Shown one piece after another: positions 1 to 6,918 of a stretch of DNA of 7,869 bases. The notes under the pieces are model-generated. The model was not told the origin of the DNA. It saw nothing but the letters and a program-made list of their open reading frames with translations, and did no database searches. The stretch lies in contig CAJUNS010000049.1 of the NCBI GenBank assembly GCA_910587995.1, forward strand, positions 1-7,869, in the 5' to 3' direction. This DNA comes from an uncultured Oscillospiraceae bacterium (GTDB lineage: Bacteria > Bacillota_A > Clostridia > Oscillospirales > Acutalibacteraceae). The first letter of the stretch is position 1. Every line of letters begins with the position of its first letter. Made by a program: the position numbers and the translations under genes.

Positions 1-1833
1 GTCCTCAACGAGGGGGACTCCATCTACTACAACTCCGGCACCCCCCACGGCATGATTGCCACCGGCGGGGAGGACTGCCAGCTTTACGCCATGGTGATGA
101 AGGGCACTGAGGACCAGCCTCCCCAGGAGGACCGCTTCCAGCGGCTGATTGACCGGAAGCTGGCCCGGCAGAACCGGGACAATGTATCCGGCCCCTTTGT
201 GGAAACCTCCCTGGATGAAAACGGCGTTCTCAACGGGATTCGCTTTAAAAACGAGGATAATTTCAATTTCGCCTTTGATATTGTAGACGAAATTGCCCGG
301 CGGACCCCGGATAAGCTGGCCATGCTCCATGTGGACCGGGAGAAAAACGAGCGCCGGTTCACCTTCTCCCACATCAGCCGCCTTTCCAACCAGACCGCCA
401 ACTATCTGGAATCTTTGGGCGTCCGCCGGGGCGACAAGGTGCTGGTGGTGCTCAAGCGCCACTACCAGTTCTGGTATGTGATCACCGCTTTGCACAAAAT
501 GGGCGCGGTGGTCATTCCCGCTACCAATCAGCTGATGGAGCACGACTTTGACTACCGGTTCCAGGCGGCGGGGGTCAAGGCTGTTATCTGCACAGCGGAT
601 GGCGAAACCGCCAGAGAGGCCGGCCGGGCAGCGGACCATTGCCCCGGGGTGGAAGTGAAAATTCTGGTAGGCGAAAACCACAGCGGACTGACCGGCTGGC
701 ATGATTTTGACCGGGAGATGGCCTCCCATTCGGACGTGTACCAGCGCAAGCCGGACTCCCCCTGCGGAAACGATTTGATGCTGATGTACTTTACCTCCGG
801 CACCACCGGGTACCCCAAAATTGCCGAGCACAGCTATAAATACGCCCTGGGCCACTACATTACGGCCCGCTACTGGCACAATGTTAACCCGGACGGCCTG
901 CATTTCACCATTTCGGACACAGGCTGGGGCAAGGCCATGTGGGGCAAGTACTATGGCCAGTGGATGTGCGAGGCGGCCATCTTCACCTATGATTTCGACC
1001 GGTTTGACGCCCACGACATTTTGCCCATGTTCGCAAAATACCACATCACCACCTTCTGCGCCCCGCCTACCATGTACCGTTTCTTCATCAAGGAGGACCT
1101 CAGCAAGTACGACCTGTCCGGCATTGAATACTCCACCACCGCTGGGGAGGCCCTGAACCCGGAGGTCTATGAGCAGTGGAAGCGGGCCACGGGCCTGATG
1201 CTGATGGAGGGCTTTGGCCAGACGGAGACCACCTGCGTCATCTACAATCCGGTGGGCTCCATCCCCAAGGTGGGGTCCATGGGCGTGCCCAGCCCCCTGT
1301 ATGATGTGGATTTGGTCCTCCCGGACGGGACCAGCGCCCCGGTAGGGGAAACCGGCGAGATTGTCATTCGAACCGGCGGGAAAGCGCCTTGCGGCCTGTT
1401 CCGGGGATATTACCAGGACGAGGCAAACACCAAGGCCTCCTGGTACGATGGCATGTACCACACCGGCGACACCGCCTGGCGGGACGAGGACGGGTACTTC
1501 TGGTATGTGGGCCGCACCGATGACGTGATCAAGTCTTCCGGCTACCGCATTGGGCCCTTTGAGATTGAGAGCGTGATTATGGAGCTGCCCTATGTGCTGG
1601 AATGCGCCATCACCGCCGCGCCGGACCCCATCCGGGGCCAGGTGGTCAAGGCCACCATTGTGCTTACGGCAGGCACCCAGCCCAGCGGCGAGCTGAAGAA
1701 AGAGATTCAGACTTACGTGAAAAAGCACACCGCGCCCTATAAGTATCCCCGCATTGTGGAGTTCCGCCAAGAGCTGCCCAAGACGTTCAGCGGGAAGATT
1801 CGCCGGGTGGAGCTAAGGGGTGAGGTAAAATAA
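1..1833 (+). CDS. Cupin-AMP-binding acyl-CoA synthetase fusion (5' partial)
   Basis: The frame is open from base 1 to the TAA at 1831-1833 (610 codons visible), so the true start lies left of the window. Codons 1-35 read like the end of a cupin domain (EGDSIYYNSGTPHGMIATGG), as in Clostridia HTH-cupin regulators. From about codon 85 the protein is an adenylate-forming enzyme close to the medium-chain/ACSM acyl-CoA synthetase type. Visible motifs are the ATP loop FTSGTTGYPK (codons 264-273), GFGQTET (404-410), YHTGD (486-490), the hinge GRTDDVIKSSGYRIGPFEIE, and SGKIRR with the adenylation lysine at about codon 599. The expected reaction is carboxylic acid + ATP + CoA to acyl-CoA + AMP + PPi in the cytoplasm; the acid cannot be told from sequence. 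An internal ATG at 52 falls inside the cupin fold and lacks a convincing RBS, so it is not the start. Two GNAT genes follow closely, suggesting one operon. Confidence 0.92.
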   Translation, partial: VLNEGDSIYYNSGTPHGMIATGGEDCQLYAMVMKGTEDQPPQEDRFQRLIDRKLARQNRDNVSGPFVETSLDENGVLNGIRFKNEDNFNFAFDIVDEIARRTPDKLAMLHVDREKNERRFTFSHISRLSNQTANYLESLGVRRGDKVLVVLKRHYQFWYVITALHKMGAVVIPATNQLMEHDFDYRFQAAGVKAVICTADGETAREAGRAADHCPGVEVKILVGENHSGLTGWHDFDREMASHSDVYQRKPDSPCGNDLMLMYFTSGTTGYPKIAEHSYKYALGHYITARYWHNVNPDGLHFTISDTGWGKAMWGKYYGQWMCEAAIFTYDFDRFDAHDILPMFAKYHITTFCAPPTMYRFFIKEDLSKYDLSGIEYSTTAGEALNPEVYEQWKRATGLMLMEGFGQTETTCVIYNPVGSIPKVGSMGVPSPLYDVDLVLPDGTSAPVGETGEIVIRTGGKAPCGLFRGYYQDEANTKASWYDGMYHTGDTAWRDEDGYFWYVGRTDDVIKSSGYRIGPFEIESVIMELPYVLECAITAAPDPIRGQVVKATIVLTAGTQPSGELKKEIQTYVKKHTAPYKYPRIVEFRQELPKTFSGKIRRVELRGEVK

Positions 1834-1858
1834 TATTTTTGCGAAAGGATTGTTACCC

Positions 1859-2419
1859 ATGCACACAAGAGAAGTTCCCTTCACACTGAAAGACGGCCGC
1901 AAAGCCCTCTTGCGCAATCCCCAAAACAGAGACATAACGGGGCTGTTGGACTACCTGGTAAAGTCCGCGGACGAGAGCGGCGAGTTCATCCTGCGCTCGC
2001 CGGAGGAGTGCGGCAAATATACAGCCGAGGGCGAAGCCAAGTGGATAGAGACAATGAACGCCTCCGAGACCTCGGCGACACTGGTCTGCGAGGTGGACGG
2101 TAAAATTGCAGGAAACTGTGAGGTCGTCCGGCACACCCAGCTGAAACTCCGCCACCGGGCCAGTATCGGCGTCGCACTCACAAAGGAGTTTTGGGGCCTG
2201 GGCATCGGCACGGCCATGTTTCAGGAGATGATACAAATCGCCAAAGGCTGGGATGGCGTTACCCAGCTGGAGCTGGAATTTGTAGAGGGCAATGCCCGGG
2301 CCAGGGCTCTGTATGAAAAGATGGGCTTCCGCATTGTAGGCGTGCGGCCGGATGCTTTCCGGATGAAGGATGGAAGCCTGCGAAACGAGTATATAATGAT
2401 GCTGAAGCTTGAGCTATAG
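1859..2419 (+). CDS. GNAT family N-acetyltransferase
   Basis: This encodes 186 aa, a usual length for a single-domain GNAT enzyme, which transfers an acetyl group from acetyl-CoA to an amine; the acceptor is unknown. The acetyl-CoA pyrophosphate-binding loop is FWGLGIG at residues 111-117, with Leu where many family members carry Arg/Lys. The C-terminal motif NARARALYEKMGF (145-157) is the typical GNAT motif B. I chose ATG 1859 because GAAAGGA (1843-1849) sits 9 nt upstream; an in-frame TTG at 1850 abuts that RBS and is too close to be used. The gene starts 25 nt after the synthetase stop with no promoter or terminator between, so co-transcription is likely. It is paralogous to the broken GNAT gene just downstream: both share the KxFWGLGIG loop, the N-x-x-A-x-x-x-Y-x-x-x-GF motif and similar N-terminal layout. 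No signal peptide; presumably cytoplasmic. Confidence 0.9.
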   Translation: MHTREVPFTLKDGRKALLRNPQNRDITGLLDYLVKSADESGEFILRSPEECGKYTAEGEAKWIETMNASETSATLVCEVDGKIAGNCEVVRHTQLKLRHRASIGVALTKEFWGLGIGTAMFQEMIQIAKGWDGVTQLELEFVEGNARARALYEKMGFRIVGVRPDAFRMKDGSLRNEYIMMLKLEL

Positions 2420-2432
2420 CAGGGGATTGGAT

Positions 2433-2967
2433 ATGGAATTTAGATTAAAAAACGGCGAGGCGCTCACCCTGCGCCCGCCAACTGTCCAGGATGCAAAGGC
2501 CCTCATCCAGGTAATGCGCCAGATGGATGCCGAAAGCCCTTTTTAGCCCGCAACCCGGGAGAATTCAGCTTCAGCATCGAACAGGAGTCCGCGCTTATCA
2601 AGACCATGGAGGAAAACCCGGATTTACAGTGGTACACAGCATTTTGCCAGGGCCGGTTGGTGGGGCAGAGTTCCGCCGGGCTGGTGAACGGCCGGTGGCA
2701 AAGGCGCCGGCACAGGGCCCAGGTTGGCTTTGTGGTGTTGAAAGCTTTCTGGGGTCTGGGCATTGGAGGCAGGCTGATGGAGAACTGCCTGGCCTGGTGC
2801 AGACAGCAGGGCTGCGAACAGGTGGAGCTGGACGTGGTGGCCCATAACCAGCGGGCCCTGGATATGTACAAAAGCTTTGGCTTTGAAGCCGTAGGCCTCC
2901 GGCCCCGGGCGCTTAAATATCCAGACGTACCTATGCCGGTGAAACCGAGATGATAAAATACCTGTGA
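2433..2967 (+). pseudogene. Frameshifted GNAT acetyltransferase
   Basis: This is a second GNAT gene, read in three pieces. It starts at ATG 2433 with AGGGGA (2421-2426) 6 nt upstream, giving MEFRLKNGEALTLRPP and so on for 37 codons. A T5 run at 2540-2544 then puts TAG (2544-2546) in frame. Adding one T restores PFLARNPGEF and continues in the frame that encodes KAFWGLGIG and NQRALDMYKSFGF. That frame meets TGA at 2951-2953. Adding one G near 2919-2926 restores PDGTYAGETEMIKYL and a TGA at 2965-2967, matching the tail of the upstream paralog. With both bases restored the length is exactly 179 codons, normal for the family. The likely state is a decaying tandem paralog in the same operon. Sequencing error at the T run is possible for the first lesion, but the second is not in a homopolymer and the other genes here are intact. 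Confidence 0.85.
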
Positions 2968-3009
2968 GCGCCTTTGCGTGAAAGCCCGGGGATGTGCCGG
3001 GGCAGGCGC
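2968..3009 (+). other. GC-rich stem-loop after the GNAT pseudogene
   Basis: Immediately after the restored stop, GCGCCT (2968-2973) can pair with AGGCGC (3004-3009). Inside it GCCCGG (2984-2989) pairs with CCGGGGC (2997-3003) with one bulged G. There is no T tract right after it (TTCATT follows), so it is not a convincing terminator. It may be a 3' end processing or protective structure, or chance pairing in GC-rich DNA. Confidence 0.3.
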
Positions 3010-3042
3010 TTCATTAACCCTCGCTGAAAAGGAGCTGAAAAT

Positions 3043-3086
3043 AAAAAGACCGCTTCCCACCCATTACGGTGCGAGGCGGTCTTTTT
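3043..3086. terminator. Bidirectional rho-independent terminator
   Basis: AAAAAGACCGC (3043-3053) is the perfect reverse complement of GCGGTCTTTTT (3076-3086). The stem extends inward through TTCCCACC/GGTGCGAG with one C-C mismatch and one wobble, around a CATTAC loop. T tracts are present on both strands. It lies between the + strand synthetase/GNAT unit and the - strand galactosidase gene (stop at 3131-3133), so it can end transcription from either side. Confidence 0.93.
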
Positions 3087-3130
3087 GGATGTGAAAGATG
3101 CTCTTTTCTATCTATGGCATGCCGGGCCGT

Positions 3131-5167
3131 TTAACCCCGTTTGATTACAACCGAGTCGTAAGCCGCCAGCTCCGCCGTTGCGATGGCTTGGCCGCTGGCC
3201 ATGTCCACGCAGCCCTCCGGCAGGGGCACGCTTTGGGCCTCGCCGCTGAAATTCTGCAAAAACACGTAGCTCTCTCCGTTCTTCTCCCGCAGGCAGGCCT
3301 CCACGCCCTCTGGCGGGGGAGCGGGCAGAGCCCGCTTGCAGGCCAGCTTCTCTGTCAGGCCGCTGTAAAAGTCCCGGTAGAAATCCGCCCCGGCCCGGGC
3401 CGCCAGGTAATAGGCCTGGCCTGCGCCGTAGGCATTTACGGTCAAAGCCGGTTCGCCCTGGTAAAAGTCCCGGCCATAGGTTCCCAGCACCTGGGCCCCC
3501 TTGGCGTGGATGAGGGCGCACAGCTCCGTGACCGGATAACTCTTTCCGTCCAGCAGAATGCAGTTGCTCTCCCCATCCCACAGGCCGTCGGTGGCCTCGT
3601 GCCAAAGGCCGAAGACCTCTCCCAGGCCCTCGCCGGGCCAGCCGCCCAGATGGCACAGGTCGTTCTCGTTGACCAGCCCGGTGTGGTAGGTGCCCACCAG
3701 AACGCCGCCAGCCTCCACAAAGGCCCGCAGCTTTTCCGCAAAGCCCGCCCGCAGCAGGTACAGCATGGGGGCGATTACCAGTTTATAGCCGCCGATGCCG
3801 CATTCTTCATCCACAATGTCCACCGGCACGCCCATGCGCCACAGGGCCCGGTAGTGGGCCCGCACGTCCTCCGCGTAATGAATGCCGCAGTTGCGGGGAC
3901 CGGCGGCGGTCTCTACCGCCCAGCGGTTTTCGGTATCGAACACCAGCGCCACCTCGGGCTTTACCTGCGAGCCACAAATGGCCTCGTCCAGCTGCTGAAG
4001 CCTGCGGCCCACCTGCTCCACGTCCCGGAACTCCCGTGTGCCGCTGTGTCCGCAGTGGTCCACCACCGCCCCGTGGAACTTCTCCGTGGCGCCCCGGCTC
4101 TTCCGGAACTGGAAGTACTGCACCGAGTCGGCCCCGTGTCCCACGGCCTGCATGCTGGAGGCCAGGTGCATACCCGGACGCTTGAGGCGGGAGACCGGCC
4201 CCCAGTTGATGACGCTGGGGGTGGACTCCATCAGCAAAAAGGGCTGCTTTTTCAAGGAGCGCATCACATCGTGCCACAGGGCGAAGTCCGCCGCCGTGGC
4301 AATGTCCTCCCCGGTGCCCTTCCACTGGGGGTAGGCGTCCCAGGAGACCACGTCCAGCAGGTCCTTGAACTTGAAATAGTTGTAGTAGTAGAAATCATAC
4401 ATCAGATTGGCGGTAACAGGGATGGAGGGATCCGCGGCCTTCACCGCGTTCCCCTCGGCGGCAATAAAGTCCGCCACTTGGTCCGTGACAAAGCGCTTCC
4501 AGTCCAGGCTCAGGCCGTGAACCGGCTCCGCATTGCCCCAGGGGCCCCGGGGAGCGGGAGCGTGGATTTCCTCCCAGCTGTTAAAGGTCTGGCTCCAGAA
4601 ATCCGTCCACCACTGTTTGTTGAGGGCCTCCAAAGAGCCGTACTTCTTCTTCAGCCACTCCCGGAAAGCGGCCTGGCACAGCTCGCAGCGGCATTCGCCC
4701 CCATATTCGTTGGAGAGATGCCACAGAATCACCCCAGGGTGTTTGGCAAAGCGTTGGGCCAGAACCGTATTGACTGCCCGCACCTTCTCCCGGTAGACCG
4801 GGGAGGTGTAGCAGTGGTTGTGCCGCCCGCCAGAGAGCTCCCGCTGGCCAGCGGCGGTTACCCGGCGGATCTCCGGGTACTTTTCGCTCATCCAGCGGGG
4901 CTTGGCGCCAGAAGGGGTGGCCAGCACGGTGTAGACGCCGTTTTCGTAAAGGGTCTGGATGATTTGCTCCAGCCAGTCCAGCTGGTACATCCCCTCCTGG
5001 GGCTCCAGCTTGGCCCAGGCGAAAATGCCCAGGGAGACGCAGTTGATGTGGGCCTCTTTCATCAGGGCGATATCCTGTTCCAGAATATCCGGGCGGTCCA
5101 GCCATTGGTCGGGGTTGTAGTCGCCGCCGTGGAGCAGGTGGGGAAATTTGGGGGTCAGGGAAGTCAT
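3131..5167 (-). CDS. Beta-galactosidase, glycoside hydrolase family 42
   Basis: This encodes 678 aa, full length for GH42. Family members hydrolyse terminal beta-galactosides by a retaining mechanism and usually form trimers. The N-terminal TIM barrel opens with HGGDYNPDQW (residues 13-22). The acid/base is Glu154 in HLSNEYGG and the nucleophile is Glu314 in LLMEST. Cys119, Cys159, Cys161 and Cys164 match the zinc-cluster cysteines of many GH42 enzymes. A trimerisation domain (about 400-610) and a small C-terminal beta domain follow. There is no signal peptide, so the substrate (short galacto-oligosaccharides or lactose) must be imported. I chose ATG 5167 because GAAAGGAG (5182-5175) lies 7 nt upstream. 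The frame extends further upstream to 5470, but that stretch covers the promoter and the binding-protein gene and is not family sequence. It has its own promoter and ends at the shared terminator. No transporter or regulator for galactosides is in view. Confidence 0.96.
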   Translation of the reverse strand: MTSLTPKFPHLLHGGDYNPDQWLDRPDILEQDIALMKEAHINCVSLGIFAWAKLEPQEGMYQLDWLEQIIQTLYENGVYTVLATPSGAKPRWMSEKYPEIRRVTAAGQRELSGGRHNHCYTSPVYREKVRAVNTVLAQRFAKHPGVILWHLSNEYGGECRCELCQAAFREWLKKKYGSLEALNKQWWTDFWSQTFNSWEEIHAPAPRGPWGNAEPVHGLSLDWKRFVTDQVADFIAAEGNAVKAADPSIPVTANLMYDFYYYNYFKFKDLLDVVSWDAYPQWKGTGEDIATAADFALWHDVMRSLKKQPFLLMESTPSVINWGPVSRLKRPGMHLASSMQAVGHGADSVQYFQFRKSRGATEKFHGAVVDHCGHSGTREFRDVEQVGRRLQQLDEAICGSQVKPEVALVFDTENRWAVETAAGPRNCGIHYAEDVRAHYRALWRMGVPVDIVDEECGIGGYKLVIAPMLYLLRAGFAEKLRAFVEAGGVLVGTYHTGLVNENDLCHLGGWPGEGLGEVFGLWHEATDGLWDGESNCILLDGKSYPVTELCALIHAKGAQVLGTYGRDFYQGEPALTVNAYGAGQAYYLAARAGADFYRDFYSGLTEKLACKRALPAPPPEGVEACLREKNGESYVFLQNFSGEAQSVPLPEGCVDMASGQAIATAELAAYDSVVIKRG

Positions 5168-5194
5168 AGGGTTGCTCCTTTCAAAGCTCATATG

Positions 5195-5213
5195 GCGCGC
5201 GGGCTTGCGCGCG
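5195..5213 (-). promoter_or_regulatory. Stem-loop in galactosidase mRNA leader
   Basis: GCGCGC (5195-5200) faces GCGCGC (5207-5212) across a 6-nt loop; the alternating GC allows a one-base shifted pairing. It falls between the predicted transcription start (about 5218) and the RBS (5175-5182). It could be an operator just downstream of the start or a leader hairpin affecting translation or stability. The function is inferred from position only. Confidence 0.35.
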
Positions 5214-5224
5214 TTCTTGAGGTC

Positions 5225-5253
5225 ATTGTACTCCACTTTGCGCGGCGGGTCAA
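5225..5253 (-). promoter_or_regulatory. Sigma-A promoter of the galactosidase gene
   Basis: Read on the - strand, TTGACC (5253-5248) is followed by a 17-nt spacer and TACAAT (5230-5225). Both boxes match the housekeeping consensus at five of six positions and the spacing is ideal. The start would be near 5218, giving a leader of about 50 nt before ATG 5167. This argues for a unit separate from the upstream binding-protein gene. Confidence 0.82.
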
Positions 5254-5260
5254 GCCCCAA

Positions 5261-5318
5261 AAAGGCAGAGGGATTATCTCTGTGTTCTCCGAAACGGACA
5301 ATCCCAAAGGCAGAGGGA
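5261..5318. repeat. Extragenic hairpin repeat, copy 1, with flanking direct repeats
   Basis: A 13-bp direct repeat AAAGGCAGAGGGA occurs at 5261-5273 and 5306-5318. Between them lies an inverted repeat: on the - strand GGGATTGTC (5305-5297) can pair with GATAATCCC (5278-5270), nine pairs with one G-U, with a smaller GTTT/GAAC stem inside. A related sequence is found at 7613-7639 in the opposite orientation. The block sits directly upstream of the -35 box of the galactosidase promoter and downstream of the binding-protein stop. On the - strand it is followed by TCTGCCTTTTT, so it might also act as a weak terminator for the binding-protein transcript. Confidence 0.6.
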
Positions 5319-5343
5319 GAGACCGGGCGGCGTCTTGGCCCCC

Positions 5344-6690
5344 TTAGCTTTCCGCCACCATCATCTTCATGGTCCGGTAGGCCTCTTCCGCCAGCTTTTC
5401 CGGGGGCTGGAAGGGCTCTCCCTGGGACTTCGCATAGTCGTTCTGGCTCAGGGCCACGTCCAGGTTCCAAATCTCCTTGTCCAGGGTGCTGGCAAAGCGG
5501 GCCCCGGCCAAGTTGTCCAGCAGGGTCCCCAGGGCGGCGATGTTTTCGTCCAGGGTGTAGTATCTGCCCGGGCCGGGCAGCTCCTGGGAGCAGATGCCCT
5601 GATAGACCGGCCAGGCGCAGGCCTGGGTGAAGCGGCCGGTGAAAGAGGAGCGCTGGCCCTCGGCGCTCAGAAGGTAATCCAGAAGGAAAAAGGCGTCCTC
5701 CGGCCGGGCGCTGTTGCGGTTCACGGCTCCAAAGCAGGTGACCGTGGCCACATAGCCGCCGTCTCGGGAGTAGAAGGGAACAAAGGCCAAAGGCTCCTTG
5801 CCGGTGTCGATGCCGTCGAAGGGGTCGTTTTCGTACTGGGTGGTCATGGCGCTCAAATCCTCAAGATACCCCACCTGCAGGCCAAACTGGAAAAAGGGAG
5901 GCGCGTCTCCGGCTTTTTGGAGGCCGGTTTCCTTGTCCCAGGAATAGTAGCTTTCCCACTTCTGCCGGGCCTTTAGCAGCCAGGCCAGCAGCTCTTCTTC
6001 TGTGAAGGTAAGTTCCTCGGCCTGCCAGTCCGCCAGGGTGGTGAAATAGCTGGACAGGGCTGTGAAGGAGTTGGCCTCTGGGGGAATGGAGGCGGCGAAA
6101 AGGGCGGGGCCGCCTTGCTCCATCTCCGCATAGGTCATGGACTGGGAGGGCTGGTGCTGGACCTGGGACTGGCGGTAGCAGGTGACAGGCAGGGTAAAGG
6201 CCAGGGGAAGCAGCTCCTGGCCCGCTTCGCTGCGGCCGGCCTCCATCACGGCGGGGACGAGCTTGTCCCATTCCATGAACCGGGCCTTTTCGATGTACGG
6301 GTCCAGGGGGAGGAAGATCCTCCGGCCCATGGCCTGTTCGGGAAAGCGGAACAGGGACTGGGCGTCGCTGGTTGGGTACTCGGTGGAGCAGAGAAACAGG
6401 TCCGGCCCCTTGCCGCTGAGGATTTCGGTGCGCACATGGGCCAGGGCGGCTTCCCGCTCCTCGCCCTCTTGGGGGAGGTACTGGAATTCCACATCCTGGG
6501 GCGCGCCCTCCATCAGGGACAGGTTAAAGAGCAGGTTGTCGCAAAGGGGCGAAGCATCCACATTGGAAAAGCCTCCGGCAAACTCAATATCCACCAGGAC
6601 CTGAAGAGGGCCTGCGGCTTTGGGCTGGCCGCAGGCAGGGAGCGAGGCCAGAAGGGCCAGGGTCAGAATGAAAGAGAACCATTTTTTCAT
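5344..6690 (-). CDS. Extracellular solute-binding lipoprotein (ABC-type)
   Basis: This encodes 448 aa with a lipoprotein signal: KK at residues 2-3, a hydrophobic stretch, and lipobox LPAC with Cys20 as the lipidated residue. The mature protein should be anchored outside the membrane. Features typical of ABC solute-binding proteins are KGPDLFLCS (94-102), FLPLDPYIE (126-134), LLPLAFTLPVTCY (160-172) and the C-terminal ARPEDAFFLLDYLLSAEGQ (328-346). The ligand cannot be predicted. I chose ATG 6690 (MKKW) because GGAGG (6702-6698) lies 7 nt upstream; the ATG nine codons earlier adds residues before the signal peptide and has no good RBS. No permease or ATPase gene is adjacent, so it is an orphan here. 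Either it works with a transporter encoded elsewhere or it has a sensory role. The galactosidase gene follows after 176 nt but has its own promoter, so a galactoside ligand is only a guess. Confidence 0.85.
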   Translation of the reverse strand: MKKWFSFILTLALLASLPACGQPKAAGPLQVLVDIEFAGGFSNVDASPLCDNLLFNLSLMEGAPQDVEFQYLPQEGEEREAALAHVRTEILSGKGPDLFLCSTEYPTSDAQSLFRFPEQAMGRRIFLPLDPYIEKARFMEWDKLVPAVMEAGRSEAGQELLPLAFTLPVTCYRQSQVQHQPSQSMTYAEMEQGGPALFAASIPPEANSFTALSSYFTTLADWQAEELTFTEEELLAWLLKARQKWESYYSWDKETGLQKAGDAPPFFQFGLQVGYLEDLSAMTTQYENDPFDGIDTGKEPLAFVPFYSRDGGYVATVTCFGAVNRNSARPEDAFFLLDYLLSAEGQRSSFTGRFTQACAWPVYQGICSQELPGPGRYYTLDENIAALGTLLDNLAGARFASTLDKEIWNLDVALSQNDYAKSQGEPFQPPEKLAEEAYRTMKMMVAES

Positions 6691-6757
6691 GAGGATGCCT
6701 CCAATCAGATGAGTCACTGGCCAGAGAGGGGGAAACGCGGCTCCGGCGCTTTTCTAT

Positions 6758-6786
6758 AGTATAAAACCAATGGAAATTCTCGTCAA
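6758..6786 (-). promoter_or_regulatory. Sigma-A promoter of the solute-binding protein gene
   Basis: On the - strand TTGACG (6786-6781), a 17-nt spacer and TATACT (6763-6758) make a near-consensus housekeeping promoter. The start is expected near 6751, giving a leader of about 60 nt before ATG 6690. Confidence 0.85.
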
Positions 6787-6794
6787 GCGATTTC

Positions 6795-6829
6795 ACCAAA
6801 TGCAAATGGTTTCTTAATGGAATCTTAAT
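6795..6829 (-). promoter_or_regulatory. Candidate regulator site: 11-bp-phased heptamers and imperfect palindrome
   Basis: In the AT-rich DNA upstream of the -35 box, TCTTAAT occurs at 6812-6818 and again at 6823-6829 (ATTAAGA on the - strand), exactly 11 bp apart. Between them and the promoter lies ACCAAATGCAAATGGT (6795-6810), an imperfect palindrome. Same-face tandem half-sites at 11 bp are typical of OmpR/PhoB-family response regulators. The repeats sit roughly 61-78 bp upstream of the predicted start, a plausible activator position. No regulator gene is in the window. Confidence 0.45.
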
Positions 6830-6880
6830 AGCTTTTACAATAAATTGGCCAGACCAGCTGTTGCGGTTCGGTTTTGCCCA

Positions 6881-6918
6881 TAAAAAAGAGGCCGCGGCTA
6901 GGCCCGGTCTCTCTTTTA
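6881..6918 (-). terminator. Rho-independent terminator of the DUF5780-like lipoprotein gene
   Basis: On the - strand AAAAGAGAGACCG pairs with CGGCCTCTTTT (AAAA/TTTT, a two-base bulge, GAG/CTC, one mismatch, CCG/CGG) around a GC-rich loop, and the stem runs into TTTTTTA. It overlaps the stop codon of the lipoprotein gene (6916-6918). It separates that unit from the solute-binding protein promoter about 95 bp on. Confidence 0.75.

Noticed and set aside
2540..2546. Programmed ribosomal frameshifting in the second GNAT gene
   Set aside because: A second uncompensated shift near the 3' end and the intact paralog make pseudogenisation simpler; no slippery heptamer with a downstream structure is evident.
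2503..3060. 185-codon - strand frame over the GNAT pseudogene
   Set aside because: It is an antisense shadow; its start lies in the terminator and its translation has no family features.
5261..5318. CRISPR-like array suggested by the repeated 13-mer
   Set aside because: There are only two repeats, too short, with a self-complementary spacer and no cas genes.
3098..5347. 749-codon + strand open frame antisense to the galactosidase
   Set aside because: It mirrors the GC-rich codons of a clearly real GH42 gene, has no recognisable domain or RBS, and crosses the galactosidase promoter.
5168..5470. N-terminal extension of the galactosidase frame to 5470
   Set aside because: The added ~100 codons cover the promoter, the repeat block and the end of the binding-protein gene; the strong RBS at 5175-5182 fixes the start at 5167.
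5335..5976. + strand frames opposite the solute-binding protein gene
   Set aside because: These are shadows of a gene with a clear signal peptide, RBS and promoter on the other strand.
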